From contig JAWVCW010000018.1 in assembly GCA_033857955.1 (NCBI GenBank), positions 1 to 64,000 of the forward strand: DNA of 64,000 nt, written 5' to 3'. The notes below the pieces were generated by a model, which worked only from the letters and a program-made list of their open reading frames with translations, had not been told where the DNA came from and ran no database searches. Positions 51,488-60,012 of this stretch are shown one piece after another. The translations under genes were made by a program, and so were the position numbers. How positions within the stretch are numbered: position 1 is the stretch's first letter; each line of letters starts with the position of its first letter. The DNA comes from Gaiellasilicea sp033857955. Its GTDB lineage: Bacteria; Actinomycetota; Thermoleophilia; Gaiellales; Gaiellaceae.

Positions 51488-52591
51488 ATGAACCGTGAAG
51501 AAGCTCTCGACGTCGCCCTCGGGCAGATCGAGCGTGCGTTCGGAAAAGGCTCGGTCATGAAGATGAGCGACCAGGCCCAGGTGCAGATCGGCGCGATCTC
51601 GACAGGCTCGCTCTCGCTCGACGTCGCCCTCGGCATCGGCGGCCTGCCGCGCGGGCGCGTGATCGAGCTCTTCGGGCCGGAGAGCTCGGGCAAGACGACG
51701 CTCGTCTACCACGTGATCGCCGAGGCGCAGCGGCGCGGCGGCATCTGCGCCTTCATCGATGCAGAGCACTCGATGGACCCGCAGTACGCACGCAAGATCG
51801 GAGTCAACGTCGACGACCTGCTGGTCTCCCAACCGGACACGGGTGAGCAGGCGCTCGAGATCACCGAGTTGCTCGTGCGGTCCGGTGCGCTCGACGTCGT
51901 TGCGGTCGACTCGGTCGCGGCGCTGACGCCGAAGGCGGAGATCGAAGGTGAGATGGGCGACAGCCATATGGGTCTCCAGGCGCGGCTGATGAGCCAGGCG
52001 CTGCGGAAGCTCGCCGGCACGCTCAACCGCACCGACACGATTTGCCTCTTCACGAACCAGCTCCGCGAGAAGATCGGCGTCATGTTCGGGAGCCCCGAGA
52101 CCACGCCGGGCGGTCGTGCGCTCAAGTTCTATGCCTCCGTGCGGCTCGACATCCGCCGGATCGAGACGCTCAAGGACGGGGCAGAGGCCTACGGCAACCG
52201 CGTTCGGGTCAAGGTGGTCAAGAACAAGGTCGCGCCGCCGTTCAAGCAGGCCGAGTTCGACATCATCTACGGCACGGGCATCTCCTGGGAGAGCACCGTC
52301 CTCGACGTCGGGATCGAGCGGAAGATCGTGCAGAAGTCGGGCTCGTACTTCAGCTACGGCGACGAGCGGCTCGGGCAGGGGCGCCAGAACGCAGCTGCGT
52401 TCCTGCGCGAGCACCCGGACCTCGTGCAGCAGATCCTCGCAGACATCCAGGTCCAGGCCGGGCCGGAGCAGGCGGTGTCGGCACGATTGCTGCCGACCGT
52501 CGCCGGCGCGGAGCAGGTGACGCCGGTCGTCGACGAGCTCGAGGAAGCGGAGGGCGTCGAGGAGGTCGAGGAAGCCGCCTCCGCGGCCTAG
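51488..52591 (+). CDS. recA: Recombinase RecA
   Basis: 367 aa. Walker A GPESSGKTT (from 63), Walker B LDVVAVDSVAAL, L1/L2 loops (GEMGDSHMGLQARLMSQALRKL; FGSPETTPGGRALKFYASVRLDIRR). Strand exchange, LexA/SOS co-protease. AGGAGG eight bases before ATG. Acidic tail (EELEEAEGVEEVEEA-like) as usual. No inteins. No LexA-type box was recognised in the short upstream region. Confidence 0.98.
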   Translation: MNREEALDVALGQIERAFGKGSVMKMSDQAQVQIGAISTGSLSLDVALGIGGLPRGRVIELFGPESSGKTTLVYHVIAEAQRRGGICAFIDAEHSMDPQYARKIGVNVDDLLVSQPDTGEQALEITELLVRSGALDVVAVDSVAALTPKAEIEGEMGDSHMGLQARLMSQALRKLAGTLNRTDTICLFTNQLREKIGVMFGSPETTPGGRALKFYASVRLDIRRIETLKDGAEAYGNRVRVKVVKNKVAPPFKQAEFDIIYGTGISWESTVLDVGIERKIVQKSGSYFSYGDERLGQGRQNAAAFLREHPDLVQQILADIQVQAGPEQAVSARLLPTVAGAEQVTPVVDELEEAEGVEEVEEAASAA

Positions 52592-52609
52592 GCCGGGGGT
52601 AGGAAGCGG

Positions 52610-53026
52610 ATGGCGGAGCGGCCGGACGCCGTCGAGACGGCGCTGCGTGCGCTCCGCTTCCACGATCGCACCGCCGCGGAGCTCGATGCGCGTCTCGCCC
52701 AGCGTGGCGTCGACGAGGCCGCACGCGTGGAGGCGCTCGAGACGCTCGAACGGATCGGCTACGTGGACGACGAGCGCTTCGCCCTCACCAGGGCGGAGCG
52801 GCTCGCTGAACGCGGATCGGGCGACGCCCTGATCCGCGACGATCTCGAACGGCGGGGGGTCGCGGCAGAGCTCGTCGAAGCGGCGCTCGCCGGGATCGAG
52901 CCGGAACGTGAGCGGGCCACGCGGATCGTCGAGCGGCGCGGCCCCGGCGTCAAGACTGCCCGTTACCTCGTTGCGAGAGGATTCGGGGAGGACGCTCTAC
53001 AGGGGGTCGTTGCGCAGGAGGACTGA
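52610..53026 (+). CDS. recX: Regulatory protein RecX (short)
   Basis: 138 aa. Tandem three-helix RecX repeats: ALRALRFHDRTAAELDARLAQRGV, IGYVDDERFALTRAERLAERGSG, RDDLERRGVAAELVEAAL. Inhibits and modulates RecA filaments. 18 nt after recA. Typical length is 150-200 aa, so the last repeat is short. Confidence 0.88.
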   Translation: MAERPDAVETALRALRFHDRTAAELDARLAQRGVDEAARVEALETLERIGYVDDERFALTRAERLAERGSGDALIRDDLERRGVAAELVEAALAGIEPERERATRIVERRGPGVKTARYLVARGFGEDALQGVVAQED

Positions 53027-53290
53027 GAAGCGATAGGATTGGAGGTGCTTCCATTCGACGTTTTACCTGCAAGCGCGTGCTTTTCCGAAAACTACTGAAA
53101 CCTTGACTCGTCCTCTTTCGACCATTGCATCTGCCCGGCGCCCAGGAGGAGCCGCCGGCTTCAGCTTGATCTGACGCGCCCGAGGTCCGGAATCGGCCGC
53201 TGCAGGCCGTGCGCCGGATGTGAGCACCGAGGCCGGCTTTTCGAGGCCTGCCCCGGTCAATCGACCTTCTCCCCCTGGAGGCAGGACGCC

Positions 53291-54790
53291 ATGCTCACGA
53301 CGCTCGCGGCGCTCATCGGACTCGCTCTCGGTTCCGGCCTCGCTGCGGCGTTGCTGATGTTCCGGAGCGGCTCGCGCGTGCACGTCGCCGAGCGGGAAGC
53401 CGAGACGATCCGCCGGGAGGCGCAGATCGAGGCGCGGGAGCTGGCCGTCAAGCTCCGGGGTGAGGTCGAGAACGAGGTGCAGGAGCGGCGTGCCGAAGCC
53501 GCGAGAGTCGAGGAGCGGATGACGGGTGCCGAGCACGAGCTCGCGCGCAGGTCAACGGAGGTCGAACGCCGAGAGCAAGGGCTGGCCGACCGGGAGACGC
53601 ATGTCAAGCAGCTCCAGGACGACCTGAAGGGGGCCAAGGACGAAGCGCTCGTGCAGCTCGAGAAGGCCGCGGGGCTGACAGTCGCAGAGGCGAAGCACCA
53701 CCTGCTCGAGCGTTCTCAAGATCTGATCCGTCACGAGCTCGCACGCAGCGTCCGCCAGCAGGAGGAGGAGGCGCGCACAGAGTCGAGGCGACGTGCCCGG
53801 GCGCTCATTGCAGACGCGCTCCAGCGCGTCGCTGCAAGTCACACCGCCGAGACCACGGTCACCGTCGTCCAGCTGCCGTCCGATGACATGAAGGGCCGGA
53901 TCATCGGACGCGAGGGACGCAACATCCGGGCGCTCGAGCACCTGACGGGCGTCGACTTCATCATCGACGACACACCTCAGGCGGTCGTCCTCTCCTCCTT
54001 CGACGGCCTGCGGCGCGAGGTGGCGCGCACGACGCTCGAGAAGCTGATCGAGGATGGGCGAATCCATCCGGCACGGATCGAGGAGATGTACTACCTCTCG
54101 AAGGCCGAGCTCGAGGATCACGTCCGCCAGGCAGGGGAGCAGGCGGTCTTCGAGGCGCGCTGCGGCGAGTTCCACGAAGAGCTGGTGAAGATCATCGGCA
54201 AGCTGCGCTACCGGACGAGCTACGGGCAGCACGTCCTCAAGCACACACTCGAGGTCGTGCACCTGGCCGGGATCATGGCGAGCGAGCTCGGCGCGAGCGT
54301 GAAGACCGCGAAGCGGGCCGCGCTGCTGCACGACATCGGGAAGGCGATGACCCACGAGGTCGAGGGCTCGCACGCGATCATCTCGGCGCAGCTCGCGAAG
54401 CGCTACGGCGAGAGCCAGGGCGTGGTGCACGCGATCGAGGCGCACCACTACGAGGTGCAGCCCCAGACCGTCGAGGCCGTGCTCCTGATCGCGGCCGACG
54501 CCATCTCCGCGTCTCGTCCCGGCGCCCGCGGCGAGAGCCTCGAGCACTACATCAAGCGGCTGGGCGCGCTCGAGGACATCGCGAAGGCGAAACCCGGCGT
54601 GGCAAACGCGTATGCGCTTCAGGCCGGCCGCGAGATCCGGGTGATGGTCGAGCCGACCGAGGTCGACGACGACGCCGCGGTCCTCCTCTCACACGAGATC
54701 GCCCGCGAGATCGAGGACCAGCTCGAGTACCCCGGCCAGGTGAAGGTGATCGTGATCCGCGAGAGCCGCGCGATCGAGGTGGCCAAGTAA
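53291..54790 (+). CDS. rny: Ribonuclease Y
   Basis: 499 aa. N-terminal TM helix (about 4-24), long coiled coil (about 30-190, Glu/Arg-rich), KH domain with GRIIGREGRNIRALE (near 203), HD domain with LLHDIGKAMTHEVEGSHA (near 345-362). Membrane-bound endonuclease starting mRNA decay. GGAGG ten bases upstream. The 264 nt before it (53027-53290) hold a TTGACT at 53103-53108 with no convincing -10, and nothing else recognised. Confidence 0.95.
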   Translation: MLTTLAALIGLALGSGLAAALLMFRSGSRVHVAEREAETIRREAQIEARELAVKLRGEVENEVQERRAEAARVEERMTGAEHELARRSTEVERREQGLADRETHVKQLQDDLKGAKDEALVQLEKAAGLTVAEAKHHLLERSQDLIRHELARSVRQQEEEARTESRRRARALIADALQRVAASHTAETTVTVVQLPSDDMKGRIIGREGRNIRALEHLTGVDFIIDDTPQAVVLSSFDGLRREVARTTLEKLIEDGRIHPARIEEMYYLSKAELEDHVRQAGEQAVFEARCGEFHEELVKIIGKLRYRTSYGQHVLKHTLEVVHLAGIMASELGASVKTAKRAALLHDIGKAMTHEVEGSHAIISAQLAKRYGESQGVVHAIEAHHYEVQPQTVEAVLLIAADAISASRPGARGESLEHYIKRLGALEDIAKAKPGVANAYALQAGREIRVMVEPTEVDDDAAVLLSHEIAREIEDQLEYPGQVKVIVIRESRAIEVAK

Positions 54791-54813
54791 CACTTTGTAA
54801 CTTGGCGCCTGGC

Positions 54814-54819
54814 TAGACT
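54814..54819 (+). promoter_or_regulatory. -10 hexamer before miaB
   Basis: TAGACT, nine bases before ATG 54829. Confidence 0.35.
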
Positions 54820-54828
54820 GACCGACCG

Positions 54829-56148
54829 ATGCGGCGCTACCACGTCACCACGTTCGGCTGCCAGATGAACGCGCACGACTCCGAGCGGATCAAGGGGATG
54901 CTCGAGTCCCTCGGACTCGGCGAGGCACCGTCTCAGGAGCATGCCGACGTACTCGTGTTCAACACGTGCACGATCCGCGAGAAGCCCGACACGAAGCTCG
55001 CCGCCTACCTGGGCGACGCGGGTGCGCGGAAGCGTGAGAATCCGGAGCTCGTCGTCGCAGTCGGCGGGTGCTACGCAGAGGCGCAGCGCGAGCGGATCTT
55101 CGAGCTCTACCCGCAGGTGGACGTCGCGTTCGGCCCCGGCTCGATTCCCCACCTCGGCGAGTGGCTGGGAGCCGGGGGAGAGGCGCCACGCGGCCGCTTC
55201 GGCACCCACGATCACTTCGCCGGTGACCTGCCGATGCATCGCGAGCGCGCGTTCAGCGCGTGGGTGCAGGTCTCGATGGGCTGCAACTCGAAGTGCGCGT
55301 ACTGCATCGTCCCTGCCGTCCGGGGCCGGGAGCAGAGCCGGCGGCCGGGCGAGATCGTCGCCGAGGTCACCCGGCTCGCCGCCGACGGTGTGCGGGAGGT
55401 GACGCTGCTCGGGCAGAACGTCAACTCCTGGGGCCGTGACCTGCGCCCCGAGCTCGAGACCGAGTTCGGCGAGCTCCTGCGCGCCTGCGACGCGGTGGAC
55501 GGAATCGACCGGATTCGCTTCACGAGCCCGCACCCGAAGGACTTCCGCGACCCCGTGATCGCTGCGATGGTCGAGTGCGACGCGGTCTGCGAGCACATCC
55601 ACCTGCCGCTCCAGTCCGGCTCGAGCCGGATCCTGAAGGCCATGCGCCGCACCTACGACGCGGAGCGCTATCTCGCACTCGTCGCCAGGCTTCGAGACGC
55701 GATCCCCGGTCTCGCACTGGGCACGGACGTCATCGTCGGCTTCCCGGGCGAGACGGAGGAGGACTTCGAGCGGACGATCGAGCTCGTCGAGCAGGTGCGG
55801 TACGACAGCGCCTTCACCTTCATCTACTCGCCACGGCACCGAACCGAGGCGGCACAGCTCCCGGATCAGGTGCCGGATCAGGTGAAGCACGAGCGGCTCG
55901 AGCGGCTCGTGGACGTCGTGCAGCGGATCGCGTCCGAGCGGAACGCGGAGCGGGTCGGAACGACGGAGGAGGTGCTCGTGGAGGGCCGGAGCCGAACCGA
56001 TGCGAGCCTGCTGCGGGGGCGGACGCGCGGGAACACGATGGTCAACTTCACCGGCGACGGCGTTCCGGGCGAGCTCGTCGACGTCCTGATCGCGGGCTCC
56101 ACCTCGACCACGTTGCGTGGCGCGCAACGCGCGGCGGTGGCCGCTTGA
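54829..56148 (+). CDS. miaB: tRNA-2-methylthio-N6-dimethylallyladenosine synthase
   Basis: 439 aa. Adds the 2-methylthio group at A37 after MiaA. The N-terminal MTTase domain has the three auxiliary-cluster Cys in FGCQMN, NTCTIRE and GGCYAE. Radical SAM motif CNSKCAYC, and a C-terminal TRAM domain (about 375-430). Product is consistent with substrate made by miaA two genes downstream. TTGA overlap with the epimerase gene. Confidence 0.96.
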   Translation: MRRYHVTTFGCQMNAHDSERIKGMLESLGLGEAPSQEHADVLVFNTCTIREKPDTKLAAYLGDAGARKRENPELVVAVGGCYAEAQRERIFELYPQVDVAFGPGSIPHLGEWLGAGGEAPRGRFGTHDHFAGDLPMHRERAFSAWVQVSMGCNSKCAYCIVPAVRGREQSRRPGEIVAEVTRLAADGVREVTLLGQNVNSWGRDLRPELETEFGELLRACDAVDGIDRIRFTSPHPKDFRDPVIAAMVECDAVCEHIHLPLQSGSSRILKAMRRTYDAERYLALVARLRDAIPGLALGTDVIVGFPGETEEDFERTIELVEQVRYDSAFTFIYSPRHRTEAAQLPDQVPDQVKHERLERLVDVVQRIASERNAERVGTTEEVLVEGRSRTDASLLRGRTRGNTMVNFTGDGVPGELVDVLIAGSTSTTLRGAQRAAVAA

Positions 56149-57182
56149 CGCGCGTTCTGATCACGGGGTCTTCCGGTCAGATCGGGACGAATCTCGCGTT
56201 GCGGCTACAGGCCGACGGACACGAGGTCTTCGGCGTGGACAAGCGGCAGAACTCGTGGACGGACGAGTTCCGCTACCTGCTCCAGGACCTCGCGGGGCAC
56301 TACGCCCCTTTTCCGGGCGGGATCAACGGCGTCGAGTACCCGGAGGTGGACCTCGTCGTGCACCTCGCCGCACACGCAAAGGTGCACCAGCTCGTCCAGC
56401 AGCCGCACCGCGCACTGGAGAACGTGATGATGACGTTCAACGTGCTCGAGTACGCACGGCAGATGCAGCTGCCGATCGTGTTCTCTTCCAGCCGCGAGGT
56501 GTACGGCGACGTCCACCGCTTCGAGGAGTACGGGGAGCAGGTTGCCGACTTCGCGTACACCGAGAGCACCTACTCGGCGTCGAAGATCAGCGGCGAGGCG
56601 TTCGTCTACTCCTATGCGCGCTGCTATGGACTGCCGTATCTCGTCTTCCGTTTCTCCAACGTCTACGGCCGCTTCGACAACGATCTGCAGCGCATGGTTC
56701 GCGTGTTGCCGCTGTTCACGCATGCGATCTCGCGCGGTGAGCCGATCACGGTGTACGGAGGCCGTGAAAAGACTCTCGACTTCACGTTCATCGATGACTG
56801 CGTGGACGGGATCGTGAGCGGAATCGAGGCACTCGCCGAGGGCCGCGTCGTCAACCAGACGATCAACCTCGCCTATGGTCAGGGCAATACGCTCGTCTAC
56901 GCCGCGGAACGAATTGCGGCGGAGCTCGGTGCCGAGCCGCAGATGGCGATAGCTCCGTCGCTGCTCGGCGAGGTGACTCACTACGTCGCCGACCTGAGGA
57001 AAGCGCGCGGATTGCTCGGCTACGACCCCCAGGTGTCGCTGGACGAAGGTATCGCCCGGTCGGTCGCCTGGTTCAAGGAGCACCGAGCCGCACACCCCGA
57101 GGAGGACGTGCCCGTGACGGCAGCCCATGAGGGAACGCCCCACGATGCCGAGCTCGGCTGGAAGTCGCTCGCCAGCACCTAG
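56145..57182 (+). CDS. NAD-dependent nucleotide-sugar epimerase/dehydratase
   Basis: 345 aa from TTG 56145. Extended SDR: GSSGQIG nucleotide loop (about 7-13), LAAHAKVHQL, catalytic YSASK (Tyr/Lys) with the preceding SSSREVYGD, RFSNVYGR. Likely UDP- or dTDP-sugar substrate; resembles GalE/RfbB relatives, but the exact sugar cannot be read. It is placed between miaB and miaA, overlapping both, so it is expressed with tRNA modification genes. Confidence 0.88.
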   Translation: MTRVLITGSSGQIGTNLALRLQADGHEVFGVDKRQNSWTDEFRYLLQDLAGHYAPFPGGINGVEYPEVDLVVHLAAHAKVHQLVQQPHRALENVMMTFNVLEYARQMQLPIVFSSSREVYGDVHRFEEYGEQVADFAYTESTYSASKISGEAFVYSYARCYGLPYLVFRFSNVYGRFDNDLQRMVRVLPLFTHAISRGEPITVYGGREKTLDFTFIDDCVDGIVSGIEALAEGRVVNQTINLAYGQGNTLVYAAERIAAELGAEPQMAIAPSLLGEVTHYVADLRKARGLLGYDPQVSLDEGIARSVAWFKEHRAAHPEEDVPVTAAHEGTPHDAELGWKSLAST

Positions 57183-58041
57183 AGTCAGCGTCCTCGCGAT
57201 CTTCGGCCCGACCGCATCGGGCAAGAGTGCTGTTGCGGAGGCGATCGCCGAGCGGATCCCGGCGGAGCTCGTGTCCGCCGACTCGATGCAGGTCTACCGG
57301 GGGCTTCCGATCCTCACGAACCAGGACGCCCGCGCGCGGCTCGTCGGCATCTGGCCGCTGGATCGCCAGGGCACAGTCGGCGAGTTTCAGAAGCTGGCGC
57401 ACCAGGCGATCGACGAGATCGTCGCGGCAGGCCGAACAGCCGTCGTCGTCGGCGGCTCCGGCCTCTGGTTCCAGGCGGCGCTGACCGATGTCCGGCTGCC
57501 GCCGGACGTGCCGGCCGGCGCGCGAGCGCACTGGGAGCGGCTCTACGATAGGCGCGGCCCCGAGGTCGCACACGGTCTCCTCCAAGCCCGCGATCCCCGA
57601 GCCGCCGGCCAGGTGCACCCGAACGACCGCAAGCGCGTGGTGCGGGCCCTCGAGCTCTGGCAGGCCGGCGCAACGCTGACGCCGGAGCGGCCGCGCCTCT
57701 GGACCGCGGCGCTGCGCCTTCCGACCCTCGTCGCCGGCCTCGCCGTCCCGCGCGAGACGCTCGCGACACGGATCAACTCGCGCGCGGCGGCAATGTTCGA
57801 ACAGGGGGTGGAGGCGGAGGTGCGGGCCGCCGGCAACGTCGTTCCGCAGGTGATCGGCGTGCACGCCGTGCGCGAGCTTCCCCGGTCCGAGGCGATCGCC
57901 GAGCTCGAACGCGCAACGCAGCGTTTCGCGGCCTACCAGCGCAAGTGGATGCGCAGGATCCCGGGCATCGTCATGATCGACGCGGACCGGCCGGTGGGAG
58001 AGGTGGCGGATACGATTCTCGAAATCGCGGGCGATCGATGA
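57145..58041 (+). CDS. miaA: tRNA dimethylallyltransferase
   Basis: 298 aa from ATG 57145 (ATG 57127 also possible). Prenylates A37 in tRNAs reading UNN codons. P-loop GPTASGKS (22-29), SADSMQVYRGLPILTNQ, VVGGSGLWFQA; C-terminal RKWMRRIPGI. Overlaps the epimerase end. Its last ~100 nt are repeated 489 bp downstream around the dapF start. The sequence corresponding to the dapF start here reads ATA (58010-58012). Confidence 0.94.
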   Translation: MPSSAGSRSPAPRVSVLAIFGPTASGKSAVAEAIAERIPAELVSADSMQVYRGLPILTNQDARARLVGIWPLDRQGTVGEFQKLAHQAIDEIVAAGRTAVVVGGSGLWFQAALTDVRLPPDVPAGARAHWERLYDRRGPEVAHGLLQARDPRAAGQVHPNDRKRVVRALELWQAGATLTPERPRLWTAALRLPTLVAGLAVPRETLATRINSRAAAMFEQGVEAEVRAAGNVVPQVIGVHAVRELPRSEAIAELERATQRFAAYQRKWMRRIPGIVMIDADRPVGEVADTILEIAGDR

Positions 58042-58177
58042 CGGACACCTCATTCTCGAGCCGCTTCCTGGAAACGTGAGCGACCAGCAGCCGCCTCTCC
58101 TCGCGCGACGCTCGAGCGCAAATGAAGTGACGGCGTCAACCCCCGATGGGGCATACCGTCAAGCCAGAGTTGGCGCC

Positions 58178-58183
58178 TACGCT
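58178..58183 (+). promoter_or_regulatory. -10 hexamer for the zinc-ribbon gene
   Basis: TACGCT, seven bases before ATG 58191, matching the local leaderless pattern. Confidence 0.45.
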
Positions 58184-58190
58184 TGTATCC

Positions 58191-58388
58191 ATGGCTCAGA
58201 GTGAGATCGATGTCGCGTGCGCCAATTGCGGTCGACCAGGTCGCGTGGGCGGCACATTGGAAAACGGCTGGCGCTACTTCAGGGATGGCGTTGGGGAGCT
58301 CGTCCTGTTCTGCGCGCTCTGTGTGCGCCTCGGATCTCGTCCTGACGCGCCGGCTTCGACCGAAGAGACCAATCAGGGACGCCACTGA
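58191..58388 (+). CDS. Small zinc-ribbon protein
   Basis: 65 aa from ATG 58191 (an in-frame ATG 58146 would add 15 residues). Two CxxC pairs, CANC and CALC, 28 residues apart with GWRYFRDGVGELVLF between, the pattern of a treble-clef or ribbon zinc finger; polar C-terminal tail. No family recognised. Base composition is less GC-rich than its neighbours. It lies in a segment that separates miaA from dapF and is bracketed by duplicated miaA sequence. Confidence 0.6.
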   Translation: MAQSEIDVACANCGRPGRVGGTLENGWRYFRDGVGELVLFCALCVRLGSRPDAPASTEETNQGRH

Positions 58389-58415
58389 GAAGCCCTACCG
58401 AGGATTGCGGTCTAA

Positions 58416-58530
58416 GCCGGAGCGGCCCCGCCTGTGGATGCGCCGCATCCCCGGCATCGTCATGATCGACGCGGACCGGCCGGTGGGAGAGGTGGCGGAT
58501 GCGATTCTCGAAATGGCACGCGCTCGGTAA
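58416..58530 (+). pseudogene. Internally deleted remnant of the miaA 3' end
   Basis: 22 nt at 58416-58437 match miaA 57681-57702 at 20 positions (PERPRLW), then the frame jumps to miaA 57945 onward (WMRRIPGIVMIDADRPVGEVAD). 48 nt are identical (58453-58500 with 57964-58011). No start; reads to TAA 58528. The last 32 nt overlap dapF in another frame. Confidence 0.85.
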
Positions 58531-59269
58531 CAGCTACCTGCTCGTCGAGCGGGGAGATGGCGGTCGGCCGCTCGACTCCGAGCTTGCGCGCAGGCTCTGC
58601 GACGTGCGGTACGGAATCGGCTCCGACGGCGTGCTCGAGGTCGTCGCGGTCGAGGGCGCGCAGGCCGAGATCGTGATCTGGAACCCCGACGGCTCCGTGG
58701 CCGAGTTCTCGGGCAACGGCAGCCGCATCGCCGCCGCGTGGCTCGGACGGCGGGCAGGCGCGCCTCAGGTGACGATCGCGGTCTCCGGACGCTCGTACCC
58801 CGCGGCCGTTCGCGACGACGGAACTATCGCGATGGGCGTCGGGGACGTGGAGGTGGGGGAGATCGAGACGGTCGAGCTCGGTGAGGAGCGGGTCGAGCTG
58901 ACCGCGGTGTCCGTCGGCAACCCGCACGCGGTCGTACGTGGTAACCCGGAGCGCGAGGAGTTGCTTCGCCTCGGCCCGCAGCTGGAGGTGAACGAGCGCT
59001 TCCCCAACCGGACGAACGTTCAGCTGATCCGCGTGGACGGGGTGAACCAGCTGACGGTGCTCGTGTGGGAGCGCGGAGCGGGGGAGACGAGTGCATCGGG
59101 GTCGAGCGCGGTCGCTGCTGCCGCCGCTGCGGTCACGAACGGCTGGTGTGAGAGCCCGGTGACCGTGCGCATGCCCGGCGGTGAGCTGCGCGTCGAGCTG
59201 GACGAGCAGAACCGGATCACGCTCGTCGGCCCCGCAGAGGAGATCTGCGACGGCGACGTAAGGCTCTAG
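58499..59269 (+). CDS. dapF: DapF-family protein with both catalytic Cys replaced by Ser
   Basis: 256 aa. Overall DapF fold: KWHALGNSYLLVE, YGIGSDGVL, NPDGSVAEFSGNGSR, VSVGNPHAVV, ERGAGETSASGSSAV. In diaminopimelate epimerase two Cys, in xxCGNGxR and ACGTG/S, take and give the alpha proton. Here they are Ser71 and Ser200; the flanking motifs are otherwise preserved. It should convert LL- to meso-diaminopimelate, but thiol-based chemistry is not possible as written. The neighbours dapD, dapC and dapE support the pathway assignment. Ends in a 4-bp overlap with the convergent dapD. Confidence 0.9.
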   Translation: MRFSKWHALGNSYLLVERGDGGRPLDSELARRLCDVRYGIGSDGVLEVVAVEGAQAEIVIWNPDGSVAEFSGNGSRIAAAWLGRRAGAPQVTIAVSGRSYPAAVRDDGTIAMGVGDVEVGEIETVELGEERVELTAVSVGNPHAVVRGNPEREELLRLGPQLEVNERFPNRTNVQLIRVDGVNQLTVLVWERGAGETSASGSSAVAAAAAAVTNGWCESPVTVRMPGGELRVELDEQNRITLVGPAEEICDGDVRL

Positions 59270-60012
59270 ACCGCGAGCTCGAACTCTCGCAGAACGGCGT
59301 TCAGGCTCAGGCGCTCGTCGTGGGATTCCTGGCGCCAGCCGATGATCAGCGCACAGTCGATCTGGTAGGTACCGGCGGGGAAGTCCTTCGGCCGCGTACC
59401 CGGAACGACAACCGCGCGTGGCGGAACGGCGCCGCGGTGCTCGACCGGCTCGGAGCCCGTGACGTCGATGATCGGCACGCTCGCGGTCAGTGAGACGTTC
59501 GCCGCGAGAATTGCCCCGGCGCCGATGCGCACGCCCTCGGTGACGATGCAGCGGGAGCCGAGGAACGCGCCGTCCTCGACGATCACGGGGGTCGCGTTCG
59601 GCGGCTCGAGCACGCCGCCGATGCCGACACCGCCCGCGAGGTGCACGTCGGCACCGATCTGGGCACAGGAGCCCACCGTCGCCCAGGTGTCGACCATTGT
59701 GCGCGGCCCGACCCAGGCGCCGATGTTCACGTAGCCGGGCATGAGCACGACGCCTTCCGAGAGGAACGAGCCGTAGCGCGCGACCCCGGGCGGGACGATC
59801 CGGACGCCGGGGGCATGCTGCTTCAGCGGAATCTTGTCCTGGAACGAGAACGGTCCGACCGTGATCGGCTCGACCTTGCGCAGCCGGAAGTACTCGAGGA
59901 TCGCCTGCTTCGCCTCGACGTCGACGACCCACTCGTCGCCGACCTTGCTCGCGACGCGCCGCTCGCCGCTGTCGAGCCCCGCGACGATCTCCTCGGCGAG
60001 CTCGGGGGTCAC
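59266..60012 (-). CDS. dapD: Tetrahydrodipicolinate N-succinyltransferase
   Basis: 248 aa from GTG 60012. Left-handed beta-helix acyltransferase: hexapeptide turns GYVNIGAWVGPRTMVDTWATVGSCAQIGADVHLAGGVGIGG. Uses succinyl-CoA, which defines the succinylase variant. The start overlaps the dapC stop. Tail-to-tail overlap with dapF through the palindromic CTAG. Confidence 0.94.
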   Translation of the reverse strand: MTPELAEEIVAGLDSGERRVASKVGDEWVVDVEAKQAILEYFRLRKVEPITVGPFSFQDKIPLKQHAPGVRIVPPGVARYGSFLSEGVVLMPGYVNIGAWVGPRTMVDTWATVGSCAQIGADVHLAGGVGIGGVLEPPNATPVIVEDGAFLGSRCIVTEGVRIGAGAILAANVSLTASVPIIDVTGSEPVEHRGAVPPRAVVVPGTRPKDFPAGTYQIDCALIIGWRQESHDERLSLNAVLREFELAV

